The notes beneath the pieces are model-generated. The model had not been told where the DNA came from and searched no databases. It was given only the letters and a program-made list of their open reading frames with translations. Positions 31,694-41,905 of a DNA stretch of 64,000 bases are shown in pieces. This DNA is from Tridacna crocea. Taxonomy: Eukaryota; Mollusca; Bivalvia; Cardiida; Cardiidae. Both the position numbers and the translations under genes were made by a program. The number at the start of each line of letters is the position of its first letter. Position 1 is the stretch's first letter. The stretch lies in NCBI GenBank assembly GCA_943736015.1, contig OX031058.1, positions 23,833,001 to 23,897,000 on the forward strand, written 5' to 3'.

Positions 31694-31923
31694 GTTAACT
31701 CTTTACCACACAATCCCGACTTTTAATGACCCTGAGATGGAAGCCTTTTGGAAACATTGTGGGAAAAGGAGAAAATGCTGGTAACCAGCATTTTCTCCTT
31801 TTCCCACAATGTTTTCTACCCTGCTGGAAACAAATTTCAATTTTTGAGTTATATATAATTTGTCGTCTGCAAGTGCTTTCAATTTGGACCAGTCTACAAT
31901 TTTATTGTTTGGTAAAGAGTTAA
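31694..31923 (+). mobile_element. Pal-A1 MITE, intact 230 bp
   Basis: TTAA ends, L arm aatcccgacttttaatgacc, perfect-looking hairpin, R arm gtgctttcaatttggacc. Confidence 0.92.
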
Positions 31924-31927
31924 AGGT

Positions 31928-32061
31928 TAAAGGATGTAAAAATATATGGGTAAAAGAGAAAATATGACCATATAAGTATTCTCTTCTCTTTCTTCAATGC
32001 TTACAAAAGCTTTCTTCTTCAAGCTGATGAAAACATTAGAGAGTATGGTAAAAGGGGTTAA
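31928..32061. mobile_element. Shortened Pal-A remnant
   Basis: Worn hairpin (gggtaaaagagaaaatatga, tattctcttctctttcttc) and a tatggtaaaaggggttaa end shared with the next copy. Confidence 0.55.
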
Positions 32062-32271
32062 CTCTTAACCAAATGACAAAATTTAACACAAGTCCAACTT
32101 GAAAGTATTTGCAGGTGAAAAAATAGATGTGACTCCAATTTGGAAAGGATAGGACACATTTTGGGACAAGGAGGAAATGCTGGGTACCAGCATTTTATCC
32201 TTTTCGCACAGTGTTTTCAAAAGGCTTCTTTTTCAGGGTCGTTAAGTCAGGATTGCTTGGTAAAGGGATAA
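32058..32271 (-). mobile_element. Pal-A1 MITE
   Basis: ttaactcttaaccaaatgac, R arm, hairpin (ttttgggacaaggaggaaat, ttatccttttcgcacagtg), L arm and a gcttggtaaagggataa end. Confidence 0.83.
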
Positions 32272-32915
32272 ATTCATGGAACTTGCAAGTGTTGTGGAAC
32301 ATTTAATGCCCTCAACTTGTTGATTAAATTTCAAAGACATGAATATAAATCACTCTGACTTACATTTTCCTGAAGTCTTGATCTCCTTAGAAGCTGAAGC
32401 AGTCAAGTCAACAGTTACCTTACTCTTTGACCATTGTGAACCAAGATCAGACTTCACCAACTTTGCAGTCTCATCTTGGATCTTCATTGTAAAATGTTTT
32501 ATAAAATACTTAGGCAATTAGGATTTTAAATTGCGATATCTAGCTTTTTATTTGGCTTGGAAATATTATTTCATGCATTTTGCACTCTTTATTCAGTAGA
32601 AAGTCCTAATGTTTGAGTCATTCAATGATAAAAGGGCAAGCTACATATATGTTGCTAATGAATAAGGTGGCAAAGTGAAAATTGAAACATTTGCAGACCA
32701 CAAATTAAGTTGAGGCTGAAATAATCTGATTTTTCTCAGAAAATGGGTAGAACACAAATAGGGAAAAGAAGATAATGTCTTTCTGAGGGTCTTGAAAACA
32801 GGGTAATCTTCCCTAACCTGAATTTTTTTCAGTTCATAAATTATGTTGATGGTAAAGATTTGCTTATTCCTCTGTCAAATAATTCTTATGACACACAATT
32901 CAGAGTTTACTTCTT
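32272..32915. other. Pal-A3-like debris, no gene
   Basis: Around 32440-32490 'ccaagatcagacttcacc' and 'gtctcatcttggatcttc' form a worn Pal-A3 core. Around 32690-32790 a faint Pal-A1 R arm is visible. No frame recognised. Confidence 0.4.
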
Positions 32916-32921
32916 TACCAG

Positions 32922-33150
32922 CCCAGAAGTTCAGTGGGTAACATTCGTGGCTTGTAATGTATGGGGTGCAGGTTCGATTCACAGCGCTGCCATTAATTTT
33001 TCACGATGAGAGAATATAGGATTCATTCCTCTCTCACCATTGAAAATTAATTGAACAATTCTTATTCTGGCATGAAAAAGGTATTGTACCAAATATTGGA
33101 AAAAGAAACTCTAGGAAAGCATTGCTAAGTTCACTGGCCACCGCAAAGTA
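32922..33150 (+). mobile_element. tRNA-derived SINE
   Basis: Head gcccagaagttcagtgggta (A-box region) and gcaggttcgattcac (B-box), then aggattcattcctctctcac as in the SINEs at 6739 and 29632. The 3' part is diverged (gcattgctaagttcactgg). Ends against a Pal-A1 copy. Confidence 0.75.
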
Positions 33151-33179
33151 ACAGTTACTGTATTCTACTTAAAATGGTG

Positions 33180-33408
33180 TTAACTCTTTACCAAACGACA
33201 AAATTGTAGACTGGTCCAAAGTCAAAGCACTTGCAGACAACAAATAACATGTAACTCAAAAATTGAAATTTGTTTCCAGCAGGGTAGTAAACATTGTGGG
33301 AAAAAGAGAAAATGCTGGTTACCAGCATTTTCTCCTTTTCCCACAATGTTTTCAAAAGCTTTTTATTTCAAGGTCGTTAAAAGTCAAGATTGTGTGGTAA
33401 AGGGTTAA
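33180..33408 (-). mobile_element. Pal-A1 MITE, intact 229 bp
   Basis: TTAACTCTTTACCAAACGAC to gtgtggtaaagggTTAA. Hairpin differs only at ggaaaaagag in the left arm. Confidence 0.92.
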
Positions 33409-33650
33409 ACATAAACTAGCTAACAAATCAAGATCTGGCTGCATGGTCTGTATAGTCTCATTTAAATCAGTTCTGTGTATTCCGTAAGCTTATAATGTCA
33501 GTCATCGAGAAAGGAAGCCCATCTATCACTAGAAAGCAAGTTATCTGGAAGAGATAAGGAAGTGAACCAGAAACTTTCAGAGAAAAAAAATATTAGGTAG
33601 TTTTTATGGTAAAACAAGGATCAAACAACAAACATTTCAGATAAAAATCT

Positions 33651-33970
33651 TGACCCTTTACCAAAGGACAAAATTTTAGACTGGTCCCAATTGAAAGCAC
33701 TTGCAGAGAACTGAATAAACATAATTCAGAAATTGATATTTGTTTCCAACAGGGTAGAAAACATTTGGGGAAATGGAGAAAATGCTGGTTACCAGCATTT
33801 TTTCCTTTTCCCACAATGTTTTCAAAAAGATTTTTTACGAAGCTGTTAAAATCCGGAAAAAGCAGAAAATGCTGGTAACAGGTATTTTCTCTATCCTCTC
33901 TTTTTTTCTATCATATCCAAAACAAATCATATTTTGAGTAGCAATCATTTGACCTCTGTAAATGCTTTTA
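33651..33970 (-). mobile_element. Pal-A1 copy fused to a second hairpin
   Basis: Normal R arm and hairpin to 33825, then the L arm (gaagctgttaaaatccgg) runs into another worn hairpin in the opposite sense (aaaaagcagaaaatgctggt, aacaggtattttctc). A chimaera or a nested, part-deleted pair. Confidence 0.7.
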
Positions 33971-34238
33971 ACCCTTTACCACACAATGAGGACTTTTAAC
34001 TATGCTCAGAGGAAGAGGCCTTTTGAAAACCTTGTGTGAATTGAACCTGCACCCCATACATTACAAGTCAGAAATGTTACTCACTAAACTTCTGGGTAAT
34101 CCGCATTTTCTCCTTTTTCCACAAAGTTTTCTACTCTATCAAAGAAAATTTGCATCATTTTTAGCCACTATGAAGTAATCGTCTGAAATTGCTTTTGATT
34201 TGGAAAGGTCTAAAACTCTTCTGTGTGGTAAAGGGTTA
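33968..34238 (+). mobile_element. Pal-A1 MITE with a SINE fragment at the hairpin centre
   Basis: L arm and gaaaaccttgtgtgaa, then ~62 bp of SINE, then taatccgcattttctcc and a complete R arm ending gtgtggtaaagggTTAA. The left hairpin arm is partly lost. Confidence 0.82.
34038..34098 (-). mobile_element. SINE head fragment inside Pal-A1
   Basis: Reverse complement of the SINE head at 32925-32985: cccagaagtttagtgagta, then acttgtaatgtatggggtgc and the B-box caggttcaattc. Confidence 0.75.
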
Positions 34239-34371
34239 ATTAGATAGATTCATAAATTTTATCATTAGGTAAACATTTAAGCTACATTAATTCTGTTATC
34301 TGCAAATATTGCCAGTTTATAATGCTTTCAACAGGGGCAAGTCTAAATATCATTTGCTGAAGTCTATATAA

Positions 34372-34570
34372 ACTCTTTACCACAAAGTCCTAAGTCTTAG
34401 CCACCCTGAAGAAAAATACTTTAGAACATTGTTAGAAAAATGGGAAATGCTGGCAACCAGCATTTTCTCCTTTTCCCACAAACTTTTCTTTTCTTTCAAA
34501 AACAAATTTCATCTTTTTTTTTTGTCTTTAATGGTTTCAGTTTAGTCATGTTCAAGATCTTGAGGTTTAT
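34372..34570 (+). mobile_element. Pal-A1 MITE, right end lost
   Basis: aaactctttaccacaaagtc, L arm, hairpin (ttagaaaaatgggaaatgct, ggcaaccagcattttctcc), R arm down to agtcatgttcaagatctt. Confidence 0.72.
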
Positions 34571-34799
34571 TTCCGAGTTGGATTATGGTGCTTGTGAAAG
34601 TGATGTGTCTGTTGTTTGGCTTTGAGAGGGTCAAGTTGTGATGTTTTTGTCTCAAATATTTAGGTTTTGTTAAGTATTCTGCTGACAGGTCGATACTGGC
34701 TGGGCCTATAGGCTCTTAAAGTGCAAAATAAAGTGATTATTTTCAGCAGAGTTAGAATAATACCCTGTAAATTACTATAAGGATAAATCCCTATATACT

Positions 34800-35100
34800 A
34801 CCAATTATAGACTTTTAATGACCTTGCCATAGAAGCCCTTTTAACCCATTACCACACAATTCCTACTTTTGATGCCCCTGAGAAAGAAGCCTGTAGAAAA
34901 CATTGTGGGAAAAGGAGAAAATGCTGGTTTCCAGCATTTTCTCCTTTTCCCACAATGTTTTCTACCCTTTTACAAAACTAATTTCAAAATTTCAGTCACT
35001 TTTATTTTGTTGTCTGCAAATGCTTTCAATTTGGACGAGTCTAAAATATTGTCATTTGGTAATGGGTTAAAACATGGTTGAAAAAGGAGAAAATGATGCC
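34800..35100 (+). mobile_element. Outer Pal-A1 split by 34841-35070
   Basis: L-arm text (gacttttaatgaccttgcca, gaagccctt) to the left and aacatggttgaaaaaggaga to the right of the inner copy, so the insertion fell at the L-arm/hairpin junction. Confidence 0.72.
34841..35070 (+). mobile_element. Inner Pal-A1 MITE, intact
   Basis: 230 bp. Hairpin with paired change at the tip (ctggtttccag). TTAA both sides. Confidence 0.92.
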
Positions 35101-35274
35101 TGATCTAATATGTCTGCCAAAGGTAGCCTGATTTTGACCTACCTGATTTACAAAAGCAACTGTTGTTGGGCTTACAGCACTTAAAGGGTTAATGAACACC
35201 TGACCAGAAAATATGACCATAGACTCTTCCAAAATCGAAGACAGACTAAGAGTGGCTTAGACAGTTAGATGGGC

Positions 35275-35366
35275 CAATTTGATAGAAACTTTGTGGGAAA
35301 ACGATACAATGCTATAGTCACCAGTATTTTCTCCTTTTTCAAAAATGATATTAAAAACTGTCTTCC
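35275..35366. mobile_element. Pal-A hairpin fragment
   Basis: gaaactttgtgggaaaacga, caccagtattttctcctttt and tcttcc immediately before the TTAA of the next copy. Confidence 0.6.
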
Positions 35367-35597
35367 TTAACTCTTTACCACACAATAAAATTTTTGACTG
35401 GTGCAAATTGAAACCATTTGCAGACAAAAAAATCAAGGTGATTGAAAAATTAAAATTTGGTTTGGGAAGGGTTGGAAACACTGTGGTAAAAGGAGAAAAT
35501 GCTGGTTATCAGCATTTTATCCTTTTCCCACAGTGTTTTTTAAAAAGGCTTCTTTCTCAGGGTTGTCAAAAGTAGGGATTGTGTGGTAAAGGGTTAA
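35367..35597 (-). mobile_element. Pal-A1 MITE, intact 231 bp
   Basis: Belongs to the variant with cactgtgg/ccacagtg at the hairpin base. L arm ggttgtcaaaagtagggatt, TTAA both ends. Confidence 0.9.
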
Positions 35598-35885
35598 AGT
35601 AATTTAAATATGGTATTGTTTGCTAATACCATGTAGTGCTACCTTTCAGACACAGGCACACAAGGGTGATAAGTTTTAGTATTTTATTTTGCTGATGCCA
35701 GCAGATAGGTTGTTGGCTGATAGGGTTTCATTGTCAAGGGAGATCAGTATAGTCCAAAAATCCATATATTGAGTGTCTTGTTTTGTGAAGTCATTATCAG
35801 ATATGCAATTTTGATTGCTCTCTCAGATTCATTTGGAATATCAAGTTATCTGTTTGATTATACAGAGAGGATATTTTGTTTCTTG
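35598..35885. other. No recognised gene
   Basis: The 62-codon frame at 35769-35957 runs into the inverted array below and shows no known motif. Confidence 0.35.
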
Positions 35886-35887
35886 GT

Positions 35888-36071
35888 GAAAGATCGAAAT
35901 TTATTTCATAGAGTGAACATCATTGCTAATATTTTCATGAGTGGCTGCCACTCATGAAAATGTTAGCAATGATGTTCACTTGGATGAATGAATTTTGATC
36001 CTTCCCTGAAAAGTCACTTATGAAAATATTATCAATGATGTTCATTCAATGAAATGAGTTTAGATCTTTCA
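35888..36071. repeat. Three-unit array of a ~58-bp repeat, first unit inverted
   Basis: Unit 1 (35888-35945) is the reverse complement of unit 2 (35949-36005), with the join at gagtggctgccactc. Unit 3 (36015-36071) is a direct, more diverged copy of unit 2. All contain gcaatgatgttcac or its complement. Confidence 0.88.
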
Positions 36072-36270
36072 ATGAAAAAAAAAAACCCCAAAAGCTATTT
36101 ATTTCATGTTTCTATCCCCCTTATCTCTATCTGTTGGGACCTTATTCAAAATCCATTCAAGTTATTTTCAGAAATTAACTACAGCATACTTCCACCACCC
36201 AGTGTATTGCAGAAAAGCACAAGAAATGTTGGTTAAATGTGCGTAAATTGTTGTATTATGGTCTGGTTGA

Positions 36271-36342
36271 TTGGCACACAGTGTTTACCATTAGGTAACT
36301 GAAGTATTGGCACACACTGTTTACCATTAGGTAACTGAAGTA
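36271..36342 (+). repeat. 36-bp tandem duplication
   Basis: ttggcacaca, 'tgtttaccattaggtaact' and gaagta occur twice at a 36-bp period with a single difference (agtg/actg). Confidence 0.92.
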
Positions 36343-36414
36343 AGTGGGAACTACAGTGTTTCTGCCTTCTATTGAAGAGTCAAAGTATTTATAGTTAATT
36401 TCACTGGCCATGAA

Positions 36415-37375
36415 ATCCATCCTCGGTGACCTAGTTTTGATTCATTCTGTAACCAACCCTGGGTTATTTCACTGGTGTTTCCTTGTTTTCATGAATAATT
36501 CATGAAGTATTTTGATTAGTGATCTCGGCTTTTCTTCGAGTAAATTAAAACTATTTTTATGACAATATGCCGTCATTTCTATCTTTTACTTGTCAATATC
36601 CAATCACATAATTTGTTGCAAATTTTTAAATATGGCGGCCACCACCATCACCAAAATCAAGAAGCTTTTAAAAGAGATTTTTGGTGTAACACCAAAGGAT
36701 TTTCAGTTCAAATCGTACACAAAGAACGATAGTGGTCGTACCTGTATTGCAGAATGGCATATCTCACAGGAGACAAACACGCAGACAGCCTTTGTATTTG
36801 TTGACAACCTCTGGTTTTTTCCAGGGTTATTTTTAGTAATGAGAGAAATGAAATTATCCTCTCTACAAGATAATATCATTATGTTATTGATCTTTCGATT
36901 GGCTATTGGGGTACTTCCAGATCACATGAACATTCATAAGAAAGGACAAATTGCTATTCAATTTTCCCAGGGGTAATGCATGGAGACTAACGTTATGCTC
37001 CAAACCTGGGTTCTGCATCCTTGGAACCCAGGTTTAAATATTTCGTTACTCTCCATGCATTACCCATGGGAAAATTGACAAGCAAATCATTGTTTCCTAT
37101 GAATATTCACATGGTCGAAAAGTACTCTAATAGCCAATCGAAAGATCGATAACATATTCATTCTCTCTTGTAGGGACCGCAATTTCATTTTGTCAGTTAC
37201 TAAAAATAGAAATGATGGCGTATTCGTGATAGAAATAGTTTAAATTTTTTCAAAGAAAAACTGAGATTACCAATCAAAATGCTTCATGAATAATCCACGA
37301 AAACCAGGAAACGCCAGCCAAATAACCTAGGGTCGATTACAGTATGAATCGAAACTGGATCAACGAGGATAGGGG
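36415..37375. mobile_element. Foldback element FB3 with unequal arms
   Basis: Left arm 36415-37013 and right arm 37024-37375 are diverged inverted repeats, hinged on aaacctgggttc/gaacccaggttt. Matching landmarks include ttcatgaataattcatgaag, 'gatctttcgattggctat' and 'ggtaatgcatggaga'. The left arm holds ~245 bp (36591-36836) missing from the right. No target duplication was identified. Confidence 0.8.
36632..36976 (+). CDS. Exon-like open frame inside FB3, function unknown
   Basis: A 114-codon frame whose first ~65 codons (opening MAATTITKIKKLLKEIFGV) coincide with the segment that only the left arm of FB3 carries. The start context aaatATGGCGGCC is favourable. This part has balanced codon use, charged and aromatic residues and no low complexity, unlike other frames nearby. 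It ends at ttttttccaggg; the remaining ~49 codons read into the shared arm and are probably not biological. I do not recognise a domain. It could be a captured first exon, a transposon gene remnant or chance. No promoter or polyadenylation signal was identified. Confidence 0.3.
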   Translation: MAATTITKIKKLLKEIFGVTPKDFQFKSYTKNDSGRTCIAEWHISQETNTQTAFVFVDNLWFFPGLFLVMREMKLSSLQDNIIMLLIFRLAIGVLPDHMNIHKKGQIAIQFSQG

Positions 37376-37849
37376 TCTGAGGATGCATGAAACCATGAAT
37401 TTTCAAATCTTACAATCCACCATTATTTCTTGATAAATTATCAAAAAGCATGAAATATTTTGTCGAGTTTTTGGGGATTGCTTAAACTAGCTGATTATAA
37501 AGTAGTTGCAGAAAAAGTTTTTTCTTTATCAATGCAGGTGTTTTCAGACAGGTTATGAATACATTGTTGGTAAAGTATCAATCGTTTGTTGCTGTCCCAT
37601 GTGAAAGGCAGAGTTGTTACCCACAAAGACCTGTAATTTTGTTTGACCAACCAGTGCAGATACAATACATTTTTGCATGAAAAAACATTCAATTTTTACA
37701 GGCGATTTATTTTATCAGGGTAATAATGTAATGCATTGAAAAAGCATACCAGATACATAGGTCAGATATTATAATTTGCTAAATCTAAAATGGTGATCCT
37801 TGGTAAATTTTGATTAGTGTAATATTAGGGGCAGTAACAGCTTGAATTT
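37376..37849. other. No recognised gene
   Basis: AT-rich, with one minus-strand frame (37495-37692) of no known family. Confidence 0.35.
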
Positions 37850-38045
37850 ACAAGTCTTCATTTTGACTGGTGCTTCTTTTAGTACATGGTGAAGTATTTT
37901 GTCTAAGCTACAGGAAAGAGTGTAAGGGGTGAATGAGAAATTTTTCTTGCCAAACAGGAGAGAATTTGGTAGACTCCTTGGAATCGAACCATGGAGCCCC
38001 ATGTTTTAAACACAGTATGTTAGTATGAGCTTGGCAGACATAATA
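37850..38045 (-). mobile_element. tRNA-derived SINE
   Basis: On the minus strand catggttcgattccaagg is an excellent B-box, preceded by atactaacatactgtgtt in the A-box/anticodon position. Downstream, ctcattcaccccttacac resembles the cattcctctctcac block of the other SINEs. Tail not clear. Confidence 0.6.
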
Positions 38046-39180
38046 ACAGTAAATATTGTTAGTCATAGTTTCAGTTTTTAGAACACGAAGATCATTATTG
38101 TTTAACCAGATCCAAGTACCATGGTATTGATGAGATTGGATTATATATATTTTCCCTATCTGTGTCAAGTTTATGTTCAATGAGTGTGAGGTAACTGCCT
38201 GTTTCCACCAGTATTCCATTATTAGTACTGATATAGCTGGTCTCTTGGGAATAAACAGCGAGATTACTGGTAGTTATCTAGATAAACACTTTCCTCCACG
38301 AATTTCAACTTTTTTTTGTTATTGTAACTCGGTATTTAGATTGTTTGTTTTTCTAACTTCAAGCTTTGTGGATTTCAAAACTTGACTGTAAAACCTTTAA
38401 TATTCTAGAGCTAGACTGCACAAGACAGTTTTAGCAACATAGATCTTTTTTCATACTGTTTGCTCATTTTTATCTGCATGTTGTTTCATGCTTGGAGCTT
38501 TTCCAGACAGTTCAGATCTGGATCAGGCCATATGGAAAGTCAGTCTCATCTTTATCATCCTCTTTGATGCCTCTTGTAATGATTGTGAGCTTTCCATGAA
38601 GTGATTGCATGTGGGGCCACAAGGATCTATCTAGGTACCTGGAGATATAAGGATTAAATATTGATTGGGGTAAAGGTTAAATCCATTAACTGAAAGGTTA
38701 CAGTAGCCCACTGGTTTACATGAAAAGTACTGAAACTATTGCTGAGAAATGTCCAAAATTGATAACAGGTACAAGGCTTGTGACCACACAAATGAACTGT
38801 CTGCTGCAAAATTTATCTTTCAAATTGACCAGTATTTGTGTTTGATTTTCTTTTTGCCATTATACTGCATAGATTCTGAAGCAACCACAAACAAGAGTTA
38901 GATGTAAGTGTAAACAGTTTTGTACAGGGTAGATAATTACATATCTATGGTGTTTTTTATGACCAAATCCAAATCCAGTCTGAATCTGTGAAAATCTAAC
39001 ATTTCCAACAAAATTAGTTAAATTCTTAAACTGCTGATAAAATTTATGAATGAAGATTTCAAGCAAATAAATTGTACCAAGAAAAGAATTTTTATTGTTT
39101 CATGGTTCTTTTAGCAGCTAGTAAAAAAAGCCATCATATCAAGTCAGTGTAGATCAAAGACTAGACTTTACAATTTCTGC
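38046..39180. other. Over 1 kb with no recognised feature
   Basis: Frames at 38173-38385 (+) and 38860-39066 (-) show no known motifs. This is one of the few stretches not built of visible repeats. Confidence 0.35.
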
Positions 39181-39184
39181 AGTC

Positions 39185-39310
39185 TGGTAACCAGCATTTC
39201 GTTCTTTACCCACAAAGTTTTCTACCCTTCCCCAAACAAATTTGAATTTTTGAGTTACGCATGATTTGAATTCGGACCAGTCTAAAATGTTGTCGTTTTG
39301 TAAAGAGTTA
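39185..39310 (+). mobile_element. Pal-A1 right half
   Basis: Begins at the hairpin centre (ctggtaaccagcatttcg) and runs through the R arm (gaattcggaccagtctaaaa) to gtaaagagtta. Confidence 0.75.
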
Positions 39311-39457
39311 GCCCTTTATATTAGGATGGAAGTCTTATTAATGTGATGCTTGCAACTTGGGAACTATATGTGAGCAATGCATTTTCTCTTAGCTTTTAAC
39401 TGTTAGTATTGGTTGATGAGCAAGGGTGCATAATTATAGACTATTAAACTGTCATAA

Positions 39458-39486
39458 TATACTCTACAAAAGAAGTTCTTTGACAA
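39458..39486 (+). repeat. Left TIR and TA of the Tc1 element
   Basis: TA then TACTCTACAAAAGAAGTTCT and TTGACAA; pairs with 40933-40961. Confidence 0.88.
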
Positions 39487-39644
39487 TGAATGCACAATTA
39501 AAAACTAACACATTTATATGTGATATATGTTCACAGTATTACATAGAATGGATAGCTAAGGAATCCCCAAACATATTCTATATAGAGAATTTCATTGTTC
39601 AGTGTTGGTATCGAAGAATCACATGGCTGATAGTGACAAAGGGG

Positions 39645-40639
39645 TCAGTACCTTGTGTGACTGCCATGAGCCTGAACCACTGCCTCACAACGATGAAGTA
39701 TGAAGCCAACAAGCTGCTGAATGTTGTTTTGTGGAATGTTCCGCCATTCTTCCTTGAGGGCAGCACAAAGTTCTCGGAGATTCTGAGGTGGTTGACATCG
39801 CTTACAGACACGTCGATCTAGGACATCCCAAAGATGCTTGATTGGAGACAGATCTACGGACAAGCTGGCCACAGCAAGACTGCAGTGTTGGTTTGTTGTA
39901 TAAAGTTCTGACAGACACGGGCTACGTGAGGTCTGGCATTATCTTGCTGTAACACGCAGCCATTTGTGTTCATGAAGGGATGAACATGACGTTGAAGAAT
40001 CTCCTCTCGATACCGGATAGTGTTTAGAGTCCCATCAACATGAATAAGAGCTGTTCTGCCATCGTGCCGTATTCTTGCCCACACCATTACGCTGCCACCA
40101 CCAAAACGATGGACTTCCTGTACACAATTCGCAGTGTTAACATTCCCCACATTGTCGTAAACATGTGAAGGACCATCGGTTCGTTTCAACAGAAAATGGG
40201 ACTTGTCTGTGAAAAGGACAGCCCTCCACTGATTCCTGGTCCATCTACACCTCAATTTGCACCAGTAAAGACGTTCAGCACGGTGACGTGGGGTTAATAC
40301 ATTACGTCAAACGGGTCTTCTAGCTGCAAGTCTGGCCCCTTGTAGCCAGTTCCGCACAGTCTGGTCCGAGATTCTGTGCAGTCCAGGAACTTCTGTAGTT
40401 GTTGAGCTTGCGGTAAGGGTCTGGTGACGCAAATGCTGCAGTAATATGTTGCGGTCCTGGGCGACTGTAGTTGTTCTTGTTTGCCCCGACGTTGCTCTGT
40501 CCTGGACGCTTTGAGTTGAGTTATACTGACGCCAGAGGTTGGAGATTGTCTGTCTTGATACACCAAAGTGGTTTGCTACAGTTCCTGCTTGTAGCTGCTC
40601 AATTGCATTCTGATGTTATTCATCTGTCTATTTCAGCAT
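39645..40639 (-). pseudogene. Tc1-family DD34E transposase, inactive
   Basis: The encoded enzyme would cut and paste its own element in the nucleus. Reading from 40639: an N-terminal helix-turn-helix region (QLQAGTVANHFGVSRQTISN, about residues 15-34), a second DNA-binding segment (ISDQTVRNWL), then the catalytic domain with LFTDKSHF (first Asp), GGGSVMVWA, and QQDNARPHVA (second Asp). The expected Glu, 34 residues further on, is Lys in SPIKHLWD. Further lesions: two stops just after the start (MLK then TAG; TDE then TAA), TGA at 40307-40309 where CGA is likely original, and a one-base frameshift near 39855-39870 between WPA and DLSP. Length (~331 codons) is typical. It cannot make active enzyme. 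Confidence 0.93.
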
Positions 40640-40932
40640 TTTTTGTAGCAAATCTGTGTCACAACGTGGTCTGTCCTAAGCATTTCATTCAAGGCTTTTT
40701 ATACCCAAAGTAGTGGAGTGACAACATGACCAAGTAATGAACCTAAAATTGCATGTGCATTTTGAGAAGGGTATGTTTTGTGCAATTTAACATAGACGTT
40801 TTTGTGAGGTAATGTTTACCTGCAATTGTTTGTGTTACCCATTGATTGTCTCATACTCATCCCATGTTTTGATCTGACAATCCTACTGCATTTAGATTTT
40901 TGCAAGACTTAGTACAGGGAGGTATTTCAACC

Positions 40933-40961
40933 ATGTCAAAGAACTGTTTTTGAAGAGTATA
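40933..40961 (-). repeat. Right TIR and TA of the Tc1 element
   Basis: gtcaaagaactgtttttgaa followed by gagta and TA; four or so mismatches to the left TIR. Confidence 0.88.
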
Positions 40962-41099
40962 CACAAAATGAATACAGTTTTGTTGAAATTATGAAATTAG
41001 GCTAAATGCCATACAATTTTATTGTATGGAAGAGTACCATACTTGATGAATATATACCTATGTTTTTCTGAACACAGATTAGCTTGACAATCTTGTATT

Positions 41100-41285
41100 T
41101 TTCAACCCTTAGTCTAGGAACAAGGCTTTTTGAAAAGGGCGAAATGACAGGAAACAATGTTTTCTCTCTCACAATGTAATTCAGCCCTCAGTCAGTCCTT
41201 TAGGGAAACAATTCCCATTATTTTAGCCATGCATATAACATTTTGTGTGCAAATACTATCAGAATGGCAAGGTCTATTTTTTTTC
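41100..41285 (+). mobile_element. Decayed Pal-A1 copy
   Basis: caacccttagtctaggaaca, tttttgaaaagggcgaaatg, tctcacaatgtaattcagcc, then an R-arm trace (gcaaatactatcagaatgg). Confidence 0.55.
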
Positions 41286-41845
41286 GCCATATGTAGTGTA
41301 AAATACAAACTGTGTGTATCATCAAGCTGATTCGTGACGACAAACAGCTGTTGCAATGGTTTTTTCAATGCAATCTGGCCAGCAGATCTATTGGTGGTTT
41401 CATGTGGTATTCATACACAATGATTAATATTGAGAAATTAGCTGAGCTTTGTTTCTCATCATAAAAAAAAAAGATAGATCAACCCTTTCCATATCCCAAA
41501 CCACTGTTGGACACTGACTGCTACTGACAGCAGTGACAATATTGTGGCAAGCAGGGGAATTGCTATTGGCTAGGAAAGCTCCTTTTCCTTCAAAATTTTC
41601 TGTATCATTAAACTGTTTTCCTTTCACTTATTTCTATTTCTTTGTTTCATTTTTTGTATCTATTCATATTTTCGATAAATAACTCTGAGGTTATTGGATA
41701 GATAATGAGGTTTACAGACCACCATTAATAAAATGTGGTTTATATATATATGATAGTCATAAACTGTTGGTTGGTTAACCCATGACTGCCCAGTATTGTT
41801 AGACCTACCTAGACCTTTTATGAAGTACACCAAAGATTATAATTA
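41286..41845. other. No recognised gene
   Basis: Plain AT-rich sequence with a short TA run at ~41745. The minus frame at 41424-41627 is unrecognised. Confidence 0.35.
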
Positions 41846-41848
41846 TAT

Positions 41849-41905
41849 GAGCCATGCCCTAACAGAAGGGGGCATCTCCAGGATGCATGATACCAATGAT
41901 ACTTC
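41849..41905. mobile_element. Foldback X end fragment
   Basis: atgagccatgccctaacaga and agggggcatctcc match the left end of X copies at 22155 and 43827. No partner end was found. Confidence 0.5.

Larger units (their letters stand above)
31279..31697 (-). mobile_element. Pal-A3 copy carrying half a Pal-A2
   Basis: cttatgctgcttagtgcaac at the left and agttatttagcaggttaa at the right match reversed Pal-A3. A Pal-A2 L arm and left hairpin arm begin at 31442 and stop at the hairpin centre (~31533). Confidence 0.68.
39458..40961 (-). mobile_element. Tc1/mariner-type transposon, defective
   Basis: Inverted ends of ~25 bp: TACTCTACAAAAGAAGTTCT at 39460 and, reversed, TACTCTTCAAAAACAGTTCT ending at 40959, each continuing TTGAC. 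Both are flanked by TA (39458-39459 and 40960-40961), the Tc1/mariner target. Total ~1.5 kb, a normal length, with the transposase pseudogene on the minus strand. Confidence 0.92.

Noticed and set aside
39426-39821. 131-codon plus-strand frame.
   Set aside because: It is antisense to the transposase pseudogene and overlaps the Tc1 left TIR.
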